Positions 41,960 through 53,729 are shown, counted from the first letter of the stretch. The stretch: 64,000 nt of DNA from Rhizobium bangladeshense (GCF_017357245.1 NZ_CP071612.1:2297001-2361000), one strand, 5' to 3'. Notes: a model not told the origin generated them from the sequence alone. A program made the numbers and translations.

Positions 41960-42724
41960 ATGAACCGTCGCCGCCGTATCTACGAGGGCAAGGCAAAGAT
42001 TCTGTATGAGGGTCCGGAGCCGGGCACTTTGATCCAGTTCTTCAAGGATGATGCCACCGCCTTCAACAAGAAGAAACACGAAGTCATCGACGGCAAGGGC
42101 GTCCTCAACAACCGCATTTCCGAATATATCTTCAGCCATCTGAACAAGATCGGCATCCCCACCCACTTCATCCGCCGGCTCAACATGCGCGAGCAGCTGA
42201 TCAAGGAAGTGGAAATGATCCCGCTGGAGATCGTCGTGCGCAACGTGGCGGCCGGTTCTCTTGCCAAGCGCCTTGGCATCGAGGAAGGCGTCGTCCTGCC
42301 GCGCTCGATCATCGAGTTCTATTACAAGTCCGACGCGCTCGACGATCCGATGGTCTCCGAAGAGCACATCACCGCTTTCGGCTGGGCCAATCCGGCCGAG
42401 CTCGACGACATCATGGCGCTTGCTATCCGGGTCAATGACTTCATGACCGGCCTCTTCCTCGGTGTCGGCATCCAGCTCGTCGATTTCAAGATTGAATGCG
42501 GCCGCCTCTTCGAGGGCGATCTGATGCGCATCATCCTCGCCGACGAGATCTCGCCGGACAGCTGCCGGCTCTGGGACATCGAAACCCGCGAGAAGATGGA
42601 CAAGGACCGCTTCCGCCGCGACCTTGGCGGATTGCTTGAAGCCTATTCCGAAGTCGCTCGCCGTCTCGGCATCATCAATGAAAACGAGCCTGTGCGCGGC
42701 ACCGGCCCGGTTCTCGTCAAGTAA
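41960..42724 (+). CDS. purC: SAICAR synthetase
   Basis: A 254-residue ligase that joins aspartate to CAIR in purine synthesis. The motifs [41 protein letters not shown] and [15 protein letters not shown] are all present. ATG 41960 ([10 protein letters not shown]) is the family start; ATG 41951 would add three residues. The 269-base gap upstream shows no recognisable regulatory element. It leads the purC-purS-purQ run. Confidence 0.95.
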   Translation: MNRRRRIYEGKAKILYEGPEPGTLIQFFKDDATAFNKKKHEVIDGKGVLNNRISEYIFSHLNKIGIPTHFIRRLNMREQLIKEVEMIPLEIVVRNVAAGSLAKRLGIEEGVVLPRSIIEFYYKSDALDDPMVSEEHITAFGWANPAELDDIMALAIRVNDFMTGLFLGVGIQLVDFKIECGRLFEGDLMRIILADEISPDSCRLWDIETREKMDKDRFRRDLGGLLEAYSEVARRLGIINENEPVRGTGPVLVK

Positions 42725-42739
42725 GGCAGGAAAGACAAA

Positions 42740-42982
42740 GTGATCAAGGCTCGTGTCACCGTCACGCTGAAAAACGGCGTTCTCGATCCGCAGGGCAAGG
42801 CCATCGAAGGCGCGCTCGGCGCTCTCGGCTTTTCGGGCGTCGGCCATGTAAGGCAGGGCAAGGTCTTCGACCTGGAGCTCGAAGGCGCCGACAAGGCCAA
42901 GGCCGAAGCCGACCTCAAGGCCATGTGCGAAAAATTGCTGGCAAATACGGTCATCGAGAACTACACCATTTCTCTCGATTGA
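42740..42982 (+). CDS. purS: FGAM synthase subunit PurS
   Basis: An 80-residue protein starting at GTG 42740 behind AGGAAAG. The PurS pattern is KARVTVTLKNGVLDPQGKAIEGALGALGF, then a short helix and CEKLLANTVIENYTI. PurS bridges PurQ and the small form of PurL. It starts 15 bases after purC. Confidence 0.95.
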   Translation: MIKARVTVTLKNGVLDPQGKAIEGALGALGFSGVGHVRQGKVFDLELEGADKAKAEADLKAMCEKLLANTVIENYTISLD

Positions 42983-43002
42983 ACATTGCGAGACTTACAA
43001 TG

Positions 43003-43030
43003 CCCGAAGCATATGTATGGCTGCTTCGGG
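43003..43030 (+). other. Hairpin between purS and purQ
   Basis: CCCGAAGC and GCTTCGGG form a perfect 8-bp stem with a 12-base loop in the 85-base gap between purS and purQ. There is no T-run. It could adjust mRNA stability between the genes. Confidence 0.45.
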
Positions 43031-43067
43031 ACGTGGCACAAATACAAGCAAGGTTTGAACCGCACCC

Positions 43068-43739
43068 ATGAAATCAGCCGTCGTTCAACTTCCGGGTCTC
43101 AACCGTGACCGCGACATGATCGCAGCCTTGAGCAAGATCTCCGGCCGCGAACCGGTGACGATCTGGCAGACAGAAACCGAGATTCCGGATGTCGACCTAA
43201 TCGTCATCCCCGGCGGCTTCTCCTATGGCGATTATCTTCGTTGCGGCGCGATCGCCGCCCGCATGCCAGTCATGCAGGCGATCATCGACAAGGCCGCAAA
43301 GGGCGTGAAGGTGCTCGGCGTTTGCAATGGCTTTCAGATCCTCGTCGAAGCCGGTCTGTTGCCCGGCGCGCTGATGCGCAATGCCTCGTTGAAATTCGTC
43401 TGCCGCGAGGTCAAGCTCGAAGTCGTCAATGCAGAGACTGATTTCACCCGCGCCTATGCGCAGGGTCAGGTCATCCGCAGCCCGGTTGCCCATCATGATG
43501 GCAATTATTTCGCCGACGAAGCCACGCTGGCGAAGATCGAAGGCAATGGCCAGGTTGTCTTCCGTTATGCAGAAGGCACCAATCCGAACGGCTCGCTCAA
43601 CGACATCGCCGCCGTCATGAACGAAAACGGAAATGTCCTCGGCATGATGCCGCATCCGGAAAACCTGATCGAAGCAGCCCACGGCGGTTCGGACGGCCGC
43701 GGTCTCTTCGCCTCGGCACTCGACGTCGTCGCTGCCTAA
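43068..43739 (+). CDS. purQ: FGAM synthase glutaminase subunit PurQ
   Basis: A 223-residue class I glutamine amidotransferase giving ammonia to PurL. The nucleophile is the Cys in [11 protein letters not shown], the oxyanion loop is [12 protein letters not shown], and the His/Glu pair is in [10 protein letters not shown]. It lies 85 bases after purS, with a hairpin between them. PurL is encoded 3.1 kb further on, after unrelated genes. Confidence 0.96.
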   Translation: MKSAVVQLPGLNRDRDMIAALSKISGREPVTIWQTETEIPDVDLIVIPGGFSYGDYLRCGAIAARMPVMQAIIDKAAKGVKVLGVCNGFQILVEAGLLPGALMRNASLKFVCREVKLEVVNAETDFTRAYAQGQVIRSPVAHHDGNYFADEATLAKIEGNGQVVFRYAEGTNPNGSLNDIAAVMNENGNVLGMMPHPENLIEAAHGGSDGRGLFASALDVVAA

Positions 43740-43814
43740 CCCGCGCCTGCTGATATGTCTCCTGCAGGCCCCGCGGGGACGCCATGCAAGACCTTCTTCC
43801 CCGGAGCAAGACCA

Positions 43815-44213
43815 ATGCGCCCTCGCCGTTCCGTCGCCAACGCCGCCGTGTTGACGGCTATCGCAGTTGCTCTGGCAGCCTGCCAATCGCCGGCGCCGGC
43901 AGCAGATCCAAACCGGGCTGCGCTGCCGACCATGGAGCGAGTGGCGCTCGGCGCCAATGCATGCTGGTTCAAATCAGCCGATCCGGCCTTTGCAGCCTAT
44001 AAGCTCGCGCCCGAGCTCAATTCCTTCACCGGCCGCCCGCGCATTTTGCTCGTCCACAAGGGCAGCCCTGAAAGCCGGCCGCTGCTCGTCGTGCAGGCCG
44101 AAGGCAGCCCCGCCCGTCTCCAGGCTTTTGGTCCGATGATGCAGGAACCGGTCGCCGGCCGTATCGCCGCCGACGTCAATCGCTGGTCGGCAGGCAATAA
44201 GGCCTGCAGCTGA
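43815..44213 (+). CDS. Small hypothetical lipoprotein
   Basis: A 132-residue protein with a signal peptide and lipobox VALAACQS, so cleaved at Cys22 or nearby. GGAG lies eight bases before the ATG at 43815. The mature part is about 110 residues with two further cysteines (NACWF and the C-terminal KACS), which could form a disulfide. No family is recognised. It sits between purQ and a DUF1127 gene. Confidence 0.78.
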   Translation: MRPRRSVANAAVLTAIAVALAACQSPAPAADPNRAALPTMERVALGANACWFKSADPAFAAYKLAPELNSFTGRPRILLVHKGSPESRPLLVVQAEGSPARLQAFGPMMQEPVAGRIAADVNRWSAGNKACS

Positions 44214-44237
44214 TCGCTGCCTTCGCCTTCATAGGCA

Positions 44238-44492
44238 TCAGTCCCAGAAAAACGATTTTCCGACTTCGCGTGCGGCATCGGAGTGCGACACCCCGATATC
44301 CTTGAGCCCAGCCGGCGAAAGCTCTCTCAGGGCGCGGCGCCCCTCGCGCTTCTGATGCCAAAGAAGGATAGCGGCCCAGATCCGGCCCAGACGCGTCGTC
44401 GCCCTGGCACTTCCGTCGCAGCGACTGAGGCGTCCGTTCTCATGAGTGACAATCGATACAATTGGCATATTGACTTCGGGCAAGGCAGACAT
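44238..44492 (-). CDS. DUF1127 small protein
   Basis: An 84-residue protein whose C-terminus is the DUF1127 (YjiS-like) motif RRALRELSPAGLKDIGVSHSDA. The ATG at 44492 is chosen; an internal ATG at 44468 would give 76 residues. Small DUF1127 proteins in related bacteria can act in RNA turnover or phosphate and carbon metabolism. It is divergent from the MocR-type regulator at 44574, and an operator-like repeat copy lies inside its coding region. Confidence 0.82.
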   Translation of the reverse strand: MSALPEVNMPIVSIVTHENGRLSRCDGSARATTRLGRIWAAILLWHQKREGRRALRELSPAGLKDIGVSHSDAAREVGKSFFWD

Positions 44493-44542
44493 TCCAGGAA
44501 TCCTCTCGGTTCGTCCGTTAGATTGTCTCTTACGCTTGACTG

Positions 44543-44566
44543 ATACAATGTGCCAAGATATACAAT
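44543..44566 (+). promoter_or_regulatory. Direct repeats in the DUF1127/MocR divergent promoter
   Basis: GATACAATG (ATACAAT at 44543-44549) and TATACAATTG (44560-44566) are direct repeats 17 bases apart, just before the regulator's start codon. A third copy, GATACAATTGG, lies at 44455-44465 within the DUF1127 gene. MocR-type regulators such as GabR bind direct repeats of this kind (ATACCA in GabR), so this is a candidate autoregulatory site. Confidence 0.5.
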
Positions 44567-44573
44567 TGTCACC

Positions 44574-45992
44574 ATGACAAATTGGCTTCCTGATCTCTCC
44601 CGCGGCTCCGGGCCGGTCTACCTCCGGCTTGCCGACAGCATTGAATCCGCCATTGCGAGCGGCACCCTGCCCGCCGGCAGCAAATTGCCGCCGCAGCGCA
44701 ACCTCGCCTACGATATCGGCGTGACAATCGGCACGATCGGCCGCGCCTATGCTCTGGTGCATGAGCGTGGCCTGGTTGCCGGCGAAGTCGGCCGCGGCAC
44801 CTATGTGCTGAACCGCACCGAAACACCGCCAGGCGAACAGATTGATCCGATGGCCGTCTCGCTCGGCGGCACGCGCTTTCAGGACGCACCCGCCAATAAG
44901 ATCCGTTTCGATACGACAGCCGCCCCCGACCTCGGCCAGGGCAAGATCATCTCAGGCATTCTCGCCGAGATCGGCGAACAGCATCTCACCGAAATATCCT
45001 CCTATTCCCGGAGTTTTCCGCCGAACTGGTTCGAGGCCGGCCGCCGCTGGCTTGCCCGCAGCGGCTGGACGCCGGAGGTCGAAAATATCGTGCCGACGCT
45101 CGGCGCCCATGCGGCCGCCGTCGCTGTTATTGCCGCGGTCTCGGCGCCGGGGGACAAGATCGTCTTCGAAAACCTTACCTATACCCAGGTCAGCCGCAGC
45201 GCCCGCCTTCTCGGCCGCCGCATGGTGACGGTCGATTCCGACGAATTCGGCGTAATTCCCGAGGATTTCGAACGGCTCTGCCAGCAGCAGCATCCGAAGA
45301 TCGCCTTCCTGATGCCGACCGTCCACAATCCGACAGTGACGATCATGCCTCATGAGCGGCGCGCGGCAATTGCCGCAATTGCCAGAAAGCACGGCGTCTG
45401 GCTGATCGAGGACGATCTCTACGGCGGCATGGCCGACGACGATACGCCGCTCATCGCCTCACTTGCGCCCGACCGCACATTCCTGGTCAATGGTCTGTCG
45501 AAATCGGTCGCCGCCGGCGTGCGCGGCGGCTGGGTTGCCTGTCCGCCGCATTTTGCCCAACGCATTAAGGTGACCCACAGGATGGTCACCGGCGGCCTGC
45601 CATTCATCCTGGCGGAAACCTGCGCACGGCTGGTCGAAAGCGGTAGCGCACACGAGATCCGCAAGGAAGTGATCGGGGAAATCTCCCGGCGCGCCCGCGT
45701 CGCCCGCGAGCAGTTGCAGGGTTTCGACTTCGCCTCGCACCCACATGCGCCCTTCCTTTGGCTGAAACTTCCCGAACCCTGGATGTCCGGCACCTTCAAG
45801 AACGCTGCCTTGCGCGACGGCGTGCTTGTCGACGACGAAGACGAATTCAAGGCGGCGCGCGGCGAGAAAACCTACTACCGCGTTCGCATCGGCTTCTCTT
45901 CGCCCAAGACGGGCCAGGAACTGACCGCAGGACTGATGATCCTGCGCCGACTGCTTGAAAATGGCGGATCCGCCTATGACGGCGAGATATGA
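44574..45992 (+). CDS. MocR-type GntR regulator with aminotransferase domain
   Basis: A 472-residue regulator of the MocR group: an N-terminal winged helix of GntR type (about residues 12-78, with LPPQRNLAYDIGVTIGTIGRAY) and a C-terminal class I aminotransferase fold. The PLP lysine is about Lys310 in LVNGLSKSVAAGVRGGW, so PLP binding is likely. The ATG at 44574 is preferred because the longer frame starts inside the operator repeats. Such proteins sense amines or vitamin B6; the ligand here is unknown. Confidence 0.92.
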   Translation: MTNWLPDLSRGSGPVYLRLADSIESAIASGTLPAGSKLPPQRNLAYDIGVTIGTIGRAYALVHERGLVAGEVGRGTYVLNRTETPPGEQIDPMAVSLGGTRFQDAPANKIRFDTTAAPDLGQGKIISGILAEIGEQHLTEISSYSRSFPPNWFEAGRRWLARSGWTPEVENIVPTLGAHAAAVAVIAAVSAPGDKIVFENLTYTQVSRSARLLGRRMVTVDSDEFGVIPEDFERLCQQQHPKIAFLMPTVHNPTVTIMPHERRAAIAAIARKHGVWLIEDDLYGGMADDDTPLIASLAPDRTFLVNGLSKSVAAGVRGGWVACPPHFAQRIKVTHRMVTGGLPFILAETCARLVESGSAHEIRKEVIGEISRRARVAREQLQGFDFASHPHAPFLWLKLPEPWMSGTFKNAALRDGVLVDDEDEFKAARGEKTYYRVRIGFSSPKTGQELTAGLMILRRLLENGGSAYDGEI

Positions 45993-46114
45993 CCTGTTGC
46001 AAATACACGCCATAATTCCGAAAAAAAGCACACGCCCGACGAGAACGCTTTACCGCACCACCCCCCGTGTTACCTCTTTGTTATTCCCGCTTTGTGCGAA
46101 TCAAAGGACAGCAG

Positions 46115-46693
46115 ATGAGGGTCGAGTTCGGAAGGATCGCGTTGCGTTGCCTGGGGCTAGCATCAGTGGCGGCCTTAGCGGGCACCTCGATGGCAGGTTC
46201 GGCAAATGCTGGCGAGCAGATATTTGATGAACTGCGTTTCGGGGTCTCTGCCTCGGTACAATCGGGCCGTTCCGGAGAAGACGGCGTCTTCCCGGAGATA
46301 ACCGCTCTCTTCGATCCTTTCGGCTACGAGGAGGCCGTTGGCTGGCAGCAACAGTTGTTGCGTCCCCGTGTCCATCTGGGCACCTCGATCGGCACCTCGG
46401 GTGAAGCCACCCAATTCTTCACCGGCTTCACCTGGACCGTCGATTTCAACGAGAAGCTTTTTGCAGAAGCCGGATTCGGCGGCGTCATCCATACCGGCGA
46501 GCTGGACGACAATGATGACGGACCGGAATTAGGCTGTCGCGTTCTGTTCCACGAATATGTAGGCGGCGGCTACCGTTTCACTCCTCATTGGAACGTGATG
46601 GCCCAGATCGCCCACTCTTCGCATGCCAATCTCTGTGACGGCCCGAACGACGGCATGACACGCGCAGGCATCCAGATCGGCTACAAGTTCTGA
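46115..46693 (+). CDS. PagL-like acyloxyacyl hydrolase (lipid A deacylase family)
   Basis: A 192-residue outer-membrane protein with a signal peptide ending near SANAG and alternating beta strands up to a C-terminal YKF. It resembles PagL, which removes the 3-O-acyl chain of lipid A. The His-x-Ser pair of the active site is His167-Ser-Ser169 (IAHSSHANL). The catalytic Glu expected about 14 residues after the His is not present (Met181), though Asp179 is close. The start at ATG 46115 follows AAAGGA. Activity is therefore uncertain. Confidence 0.82.
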   Translation: MRVEFGRIALRCLGLASVAALAGTSMAGSANAGEQIFDELRFGVSASVQSGRSGEDGVFPEITALFDPFGYEEAVGWQQQLLRPRVHLGTSIGTSGEATQFFTGFTWTVDFNEKLFAEAGFGGVIHTGELDDNDDGPELGCRVLFHEYVGGGYRFTPHWNVMAQIAHSSHANLCDGPNDGMTRAGIQIGYKF

Positions 46694-46714
46694 ACGATTG
46701 CTGCTTTTGTGAGA

Positions 46715-46751
46715 AAAGCCCGCCCGCCCTTTGTTGACGGCGGGTTTTTTC
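46715..46751 (+). terminator. Rho-independent terminator after the PagL-like gene
   Basis: CCCGCC at 46719-46724 pairs with GGCGGG at 46739-46744, followed by TTTTTT. It begins about 25 bases after the stop. Confidence 0.75.
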
Positions 46752-46774
46752 TGTCGCGCGTCGCCGCTACATAG

Positions 46775-49045
<2,271 letters not shown>

Positions 49046-49064
49046 TGCGCAAGGAGTAACGATC

Positions 49065-49298
49065 ATGGCCATGAAACCCGGCGATATCGAAGACATGATC
49101 AAGGCTGGGATTCCCGGTGCCAAGGTGACGATCCGCGATCTGGCGGGCGACGGCGATCATTACGCCGCCGAAGTCGTCGCCGAAGCCTTCCGCGGCAAGA
49201 GCCGCGTGCAGCAGCACCAGATGGTCTACGAGGCGCTAAAGGGCAATATGGGCGGCGTATTGCACGCGCTCGCCCTGCAGACCTCCGCGCCGGATTGA
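49065..49298 (+). CDS. bolA: BolA-family protein
   Basis: A 77-residue BolA protein with an AAGGAG site before ATG 49065. It has GAKVTIRDLAGDGDHYAAEVV and the conserved His in SRVQQHQMVYEAL. BolA proteins pair with monothiol glutaredoxins to bind a 2Fe-2S cluster and signal iron status. Its usual neighbour, grxD, is here 12.9 kb away at 62169, beyond the catabolic cluster. Confidence 0.95.
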   Translation: MAMKPGDIEDMIKAGIPGAKVTIRDLAGDGDHYAAEVVAEAFRGKSRVQQHQMVYEALKGNMGGVLHALALQTSAPD

Positions 49299-49339
49299 CA
49301 TCGCGAGTCGCGACCCGCCTTGAGCTGGCACGCAACCAT

Positions 49340-50377
49340 TTAGATCAGGCAGATACGCTGGCCCACTGCGGCGGACCGCTTCACGGCGTCGATAACCTTC
49401 AAGGTTTCCAGTCCCTCACGTCCGCTGACCAGAGGTGCTTCCGCGCCTCTGATGACCCTGCAAAACTGGCGTATCTGCAGGACGAGCGGATCCTCGTTCC
49501 TGATTTTGGCGCGATGACATTCGAACGGTTCCGTCCAGCCCCTGTTGCCGGGATTGCTCCAGATGTTGAGTGACGGCACCGACAGCGACCCGTGGGTGCC
49601 GCCGATCATGTAGCAGGCCTCCCCAGTTTTAGGATAAGCGGGGTTTTCGCCAGTCGTCATCTCCCAACTCCAGGGTGCGACGACGGAATCCGAAACGGAA
49701 GCAGAGCCGAGAATTCCATTCTTGAACTCGATGAGGATCACCGCGGTTTCCTCAACGGCGTTTCCGCGAACTGCGTTGGATTCGCATGCCTGGACCGCCG
49801 TGACATCGCCGAATAAGTAGCGAAGGTTGTCGATATCGTGGATCAGATTGAGAAAGACTGGTCCCGCGCCGCGTTCGCGCCGCCAGGAAATGTCGAAGTA
49901 TTCGTCCGGCTTGAATAGCCAGAACATCGCATTCACGACCAGTATCCGCCCGAGCTTGCCGCTTTCGATGATCTGTTTAGCCTTTTGCATCATCGGATTA
50001 TGCCGTCGGTGATGTCCGGTCAGCAACGGAATGCCTTTGGCCTCCGCCGCGGCGACGAGCTCTTCGCCGGCGGCAATATCGTCGGCGATTGGCTTCTCGA
50101 TCAATGCCGGGATGCCAGCCTCTATGGCCTCAAAACCGTTTCTGACATGAATCTGGTTGGGCGTCGCGATGATGACGCCGTCAGGGCGCGCGGCGGCGAC
50201 CATTTCATCGAAGCTCGAAAACCATTTGGCGCCGACCTCGCTTGCGATCGCCTCTCCCACCGGGGTCGGATCCACGACAGCGACAAGGTCCGCCGTCGGT
50301 TCGTCCAACACGTGTTTGATGTGACGCCTTCCGATAAGCCCCGCGCCGAGGACCGCCAGTTTGACTGGGGCAGCCAT
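49340..50377 (-). CDS. Gfo/Idh/MocA-family oxidoreductase
   Basis: A 345-residue NAD(P)-dependent dehydrogenase. The Rossmann motif is LAVLGAGLIGRRH near residue 8, followed by the family EKPIADD (catalytic Lys) and the substrate-side VFLNLIHDIDNLRYLFGD with the conserved Asp and His. Such enzymes oxidise polyols, sugar acids or cyclitols; quinate or a related compound is an attractive guess from context. It is the last gene of the minus-strand operon, starting two bases after aroQ with an AAGAAGGA site inside that gene. Confidence 0.87.
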   Translation of the reverse strand: MAAPVKLAVLGAGLIGRRHIKHVLDEPTADLVAVVDPTPVGEAIASEVGAKWFSSFDEMVAAARPDGVIIATPNQIHVRNGFEAIEAGIPALIEKPIADDIAAGEELVAAAEAKGIPLLTGHHRRHNPMMQKAKQIIESGKLGRILVVNAMFWLFKPDEYFDISWRRERGAGPVFLNLIHDIDNLRYLFGDVTAVQACESNAVRGNAVEETAVILIEFKNGILGSASVSDSVVAPWSWEMTTGENPAYPKTGEACYMIGGTHGSLSVPSLNIWSNPGNRGWTEPFECHRAKIRNEDPLVLQIRQFCRVIRGAEAPLVSGREGLETLKVIDAVKRSAAVGQRICLI

Positions 50378-50379
50378 TG

Positions 50380-50829
50380 TCAGTCCTTCTTCGGCGCCTT
50401 GAGCATGGTCGCGACGCGGCGGATTCCGAGCTGATAGCCTTCCGTACCAAGACCGGCGATGACGCCGTCGGCACGGTGAGAAACGAAAGAATGATGACGG
50501 AAGCTTTCGCGCTTATGCACGTTCGAGATATGGATCTCGATGACGGGACCTTCGAACGTGTTCAAGGCGTCGAGGATTGCAAGCGACGTGTGCGTGAATG
50601 CGGCCGGATTGATGACGATGCCGGCTCCATCTTCGCGGGCTTCGTGGATCCAGTCGATGATTTCATATTCACGGTTGCTCTGGTGGAAACGGATCTCGTG
50701 GCCGAGTTCCGAGGCCAGTTTCCGGCAGTCTGCCTCGACGTCGGCCAGTGTCTCGTGACCATAGATATGAGGCTGACGCTTGCCGAGCAAGTTGAGGTTT
50801 GGGCCGTTGAGAACGTAGATCAGGCTCAT
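50380..50829 (-). CDS. aroQ: Type II 3-dehydroquinate dehydratase, catabolic copy
   Basis: A 149-residue type II dehydroquinase. It has [18 protein letters not shown] with Arg18 and Tyr23, NPAAFTHTS, the catalytic His100 in [17 protein letters not shown] and the Arg that follows. It converts 3-dehydroquinate to 3-dehydroshikimate. It lies in an aromatic-compound operon, not with biosynthetic genes, and diverges from the rhizobial housekeeping AroQ as I remember it, so it is probably a second, catabolic copy. Confidence 0.92.
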   Translation of the reverse strand: MSLIYVLNGPNLNLLGKRQPHIYGHETLADVEADCRKLASELGHEIRFHQSNREYEIIDWIHEAREDGAGIVINPAAFTHTSLAILDALNTFEGPVIEIHISNVHKRESFRHHSFVSHRADGVIAGLGTEGYQLGIRRVATMLKAPKKD

Positions 50830-50860
50830 TGTAATTGTCCTTGTGAGGGCGTTGCCAGGC

Positions 50861-51229
50861 TCAGGCGAACGCTATTTCCTGGAATGCGAAATCCGGATCG
50901 GATTCGTAAAGATCGGCCCGCAGCCCCAGCCGACCCGCCTGCAGCGCGGAGGCCGCGACATCGCGCGCGGCGTCGAAGACCGCCTTCAACAACTCCCGCT
51001 TGGTCTCCGCCGGCCGGCCAGGAGCCATGCGCACGATGATCTGGATGAAGTGGTTGTCCGGATGCTCGTCGCCGACGCAGGAGAAGTTCGCCTCCCTGGC
51101 GAAGGTGCGCACGGCAGTGGGCTTCACCAAGCCTCCGTCGCGCACTCGGTGGTGGACCGCTCTGGTCAATTCATCGATCGCCACCCGTTCGCCAGCACCT
51201 CGGCTATAGTCGATGATGATGTGCGGCAA
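50861..51229 (-). CDS. CHMI-type isomerase (HpaF-like, tautomerase fold)
   Basis: A 122-residue protein starting MPHIIIDYS, with Pro as the first mature residue, the catalytic base of the tautomerase superfamily. Length and pattern ([27 protein letters not shown], then [13 protein letters not shown]) fit 5-carboxymethyl-2-hydroxymuconate isomerase, the HpaF step of homoprotocatechuate breakdown. Plus-strand hydratase and aldolase genes of the same pathway lie at the other end of the island. Confidence 0.82.
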   Translation of the reverse strand: MPHIIIDYSRGAGERVAIDELTRAVHHRVRDGGLVKPTAVRTFAREANFSCVGDEHPDNHFIQIIVRMAPGRPAETKRELLKAVFDAARDVAASALQAGRLGLRADLYESDPDFAFQEIAFA

Positions 51230-51244
51230 GGCATGTCCTCCCAG

Positions 51245-52104
51245 TCAGGCTGTAGCTCGGCATAATTCTTCGAAGTGACGCGACATGCGTTCCGCGTCTG
51301 GTTTTACACTCGTAAACAGTTCGAAGGCGGCCGCGGCCTGGAACACGGTCATGCCGCCGCCGGGCAGGGTCCTGCACCCCTTCTTCTCTGCCAGAGCCAG
51401 AAGTTCCGTCACGAGCGGCATGTAGACGATATCGGCAACCCAGTGACGTGAATGAAGCCATTCCGGTTCGATCGGGAGACCCGGATGACTTCGCATGCCT
51501 GTCGGCGTAGCGTGAATCAGCCCGTCGGCCGAAGCGAGCGCCGCACCGACTTCCCCGACCGGTTGCGCGCAGGTTCTTGAAAAGCGGCGGTTGAGCTGAT
51601 CGGCAAGCGTGGCGGCGCGATTTGTGTCCTGGTCGAAGATCGAGAGCTTCCCGATACCGAGCTTGATTGCCGCGTGCGCGACGGCGACCCCTGCGCCGCC
51701 TGCGCCGAGCAGGACGGCATGAGTTTTGGCGACACCGGGCATACCCCGCTCGAAATTTTTGTAGAAGCCATACCAGTCCGTATTGTGCCCGATCCGCTTT
51801 CCGTCCCGAAGCACGACCGTGTTGACCGCTCCGAGCATCTCGGCGTCCTCGGAAGACTGGTAAGATGCGCGATGACCGTCTGCTTGCATGGATGCGTGAT
51901 GTTGCTTCCTGCGAAGCCACGGTCCTCAAGTTCTGCGAGCAGCCCGGACAACGCAGAAGCGGGTAGACCGCGCTCGGCGAGGTCGACGAGCTCGTAACGG
52001 TAATCCAGCCTCAGGTTCCGCGCCTCGGTCTCATGAAGCGCGGGAGACTTCGACATCTGGATGTCGGCTCCAATGAGGCCGACGAGGAATGTGTTGCTGT
52101 TCAT
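51245..52104 (-). pseudogene. Shikimate dehydrogenase-like gene, frameshifted
   Basis: The N-terminal frame starts at ATG 52104 (MNSNTFLVGLIGADIQMSKSP) and runs through SNITHPCKQTVIAHLTSL. A second frame continues from EDAEMLGAVNTVVLRDGKRIGHNTDWYGF through the dinucleotide motif LLGAGGAGVAVA to the stop at 51245. The break is near 51852-51855, where CTTCCGAGG appears to lack one T (CTTTCC expected). With one base restored the gene would give 286 residues, the normal length for shikimate/quinate dehydrogenases of the YdiB/AroE type. Either the gene is newly broken or this is a base-calling error. Confidence 0.85.
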
Positions 52105-52123
52105 CTCGATAAAACCAATCGGC

Positions 52124-52897
52124 TCAGTGATGTGCGAGGATCTCTCCAAGGAAGGCCTTGGTGCGCTCATGCTTCGGAGACCTGAAAAAAACCTCGGGCT
52201 CGGCCTCTTCGATGATCTCGCCTGAAGCCATGAAGATGACCCTGTCTGCGACCTGGCGGGCAAAACCCATTTCATGGGTCACGCAGATCATGGTCATGCC
52301 GTCGCGTGCGAGACCGATCATCGTGTCCAGCACTTCCTTCACCATTTCCGGATCGAGGGCCGATGTGGGTTCATCGAACAGCATCGCCTTAGGTTCCATG
52401 CAGAGCGCCCGGGCAATGGCGACACGCTGTTGCTGCCCTCCGCTGAGCTGCGCGGGATACTTCTCCGCCTGATCAAGGATTCGAACCCGTTCGAGGTATT
52501 TTCTCGCCAGTCTCTCGGCGTCAGCCCGGCTGGTTCCGCGGACCCTCATCGGCGCAAGCGCGCAGTTCTGCAGAACGGTCATGTGGGGGAACAAGTTGAA
52601 GTTCTGGAACACCATCCCGACTTCGCGCCGAATGGCGTCAACCGCCTTGGTCGTGCCATCGAGCGACTGCCCATCGACGACGATCTTGCCTTCCTGGATC
52701 AACTCGAGAGCGTTGATGCAGCGGATCAAAGTCGACTTGCCGGAACCCGAAGGCCCGCAAAGGACGATCTTCTCACCTTTGCGAACCGATAGGCTGATGT
52801 TTTTCAACGCATGGAAGGAGCCGTACCATTTCTCCACCTTCTCAAGGGATATCAATGTCGACTGATCATTAGCGGGACTGAGCACGGCGCCCTCCAT
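52124..52897 (-). CDS. Polar amino acid-type ABC transporter, ATP-binding protein
   Basis: A 257-residue ABC ATPase of the GlnQ/HisP group. It has Walker [10 protein letters not shown], the signature LSGGQQQR, Walker [10 protein letters not shown] and the switch His in CVTHEMGF. Start ATG at 52897, seven bases after the binding-protein stop. It belongs with the two permeases and the binding protein upstream. Given the neighbours, the cargo may be an aromatic or cyclohexane carboxylate rather than an amino acid; that is inference. Confidence 0.93.
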   Translation of the reverse strand: MEGAVLSPANDQSTLISLEKVEKWYGSFHALKNISLSVRKGEKIVLCGPSGSGKSTLIRCINALELIQEGKIVVDGQSLDGTTKAVDAIRREVGMVFQNFNLFPHMTVLQNCALAPMRVRGTSRADAERLARKYLERVRILDQAEKYPAQLSGGQQQRVAIARALCMEPKAMLFDEPTSALDPEMVKEVLDTMIGLARDGMTMICVTHEMGFARQVADRVIFMASGEIIEEAEPEVFFRSPKHERTKAFLGEILAHH

Positions 52898-52904
52898 GTA
52901 TGCT

Positions 52905-53729
52905 TTACTTGACGGTGAACGGGATGTTGGGGATGGATTCCGGGAACGTCGGCAGATCGATCTTCATCCACTTCTTGGTAATGGCTGCAAGTTCGCCATT
53001 GGCCTTGATCTTGTCGAGGAAGGCATTGACGGCCTCGTTCCAGTCCTTCTCGCCCAGTCGTGTTCCGACGCCATTGTAAGTCGTCAGGAAGTCGATCTTG
53101 CGCTCATAGGTGCCTGGGCTGGCGGCATCCAGCCGCTGTCCGTAGAACATGTTGCCTCCAACGGCCTTGACCTGTCCGGAGACCAGCGCCTGAATGGTAG
53201 AGGCGTCGTCGTCGAAGCGGCGGACGGTCGCCGTCGATCCCACGGCGTCGGTAATGGCCTTGTCCTGCGAGCTGGACTTCGGCACGCCGATTTCCCACCC
53301 GGCAACATCGGCAGGCGTTTTCGCGGTATCGGCCTTTGCCGCATAAAGCGAGATCGTGTTTGCCGCATATGGCTTGCTGTACTGTATCGACTTGGCGCGC
53401 TCTTCCGTCATTGCCATCGTGGCGAACAGGATATCGACCTTTCCGGTGGTCAGGGCCGGAATCCGATTGGCGACGGCGAGTGGCTGGAACTGGACCTTAA
53501 CTCCGAGCTCCTTGGCGAAGAGTGTCGCAACATCGGCGTCGAACCCGTCTTGCTTGCCGCTCGAGTCGACGAAGCCCCATGGCGCGTTGTCGCCCTGAAT
53601 GCCGACGACGATCGTGCCCTTGGCCTTGATCTCCTCGACGGTCGCCGCGGAAGCCGCTGCGGCCCCTACTGTGGCGAAGGCGGCCGTAGCCAGGGCCATT
53701 CCAAGAAATTGTCTGCGATTGCTATACAT
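52905..53729 (-). CDS. ABC transporter substrate-binding protein (SBP_bac_3)
   Basis: A 274-residue periplasmic binding protein. The first 29 residues look like a Tat-type or Sec signal ([19 protein letters not shown]), with an RRxFL motif. The mature part has the family 3 pattern ([50 protein letters not shown]). An excellent GGAGGAG site supports ATG 53729. It feeds the adjacent permease pair. Confidence 0.92.
   Translation of the reverse strand: MYSNRRQFLGMALATAAFATVGAAAASAATVEEIKAKGTIVVGIQGDNAPWGFVDSSGKQDGFDADVATLFAKELGVKVQFQPLAVANRIPALTTGKVDILFATMAMTEERAKSIQYSKPYAANTISLYAAKADTAKTPADVAGWEIGVPKSSSQDKAITDAVGSTATVRRFDDDASTIQALVSGQVKAVGGNMFYGQRLDAASPGTYERKIDFLTTYNGVGTRLGEKDWNEAVNAFLDKIKANGELAAITKKWMKIDLPTFPESIPNIPFTVK

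Noticed and set aside
51245..51889. A separate short dehydrogenase gene starting MQADGHRASYQ
   Set aside because: That start is a frame artefact; the true N-terminus lies in the other frame from 52104, so this is one frameshifted gene.
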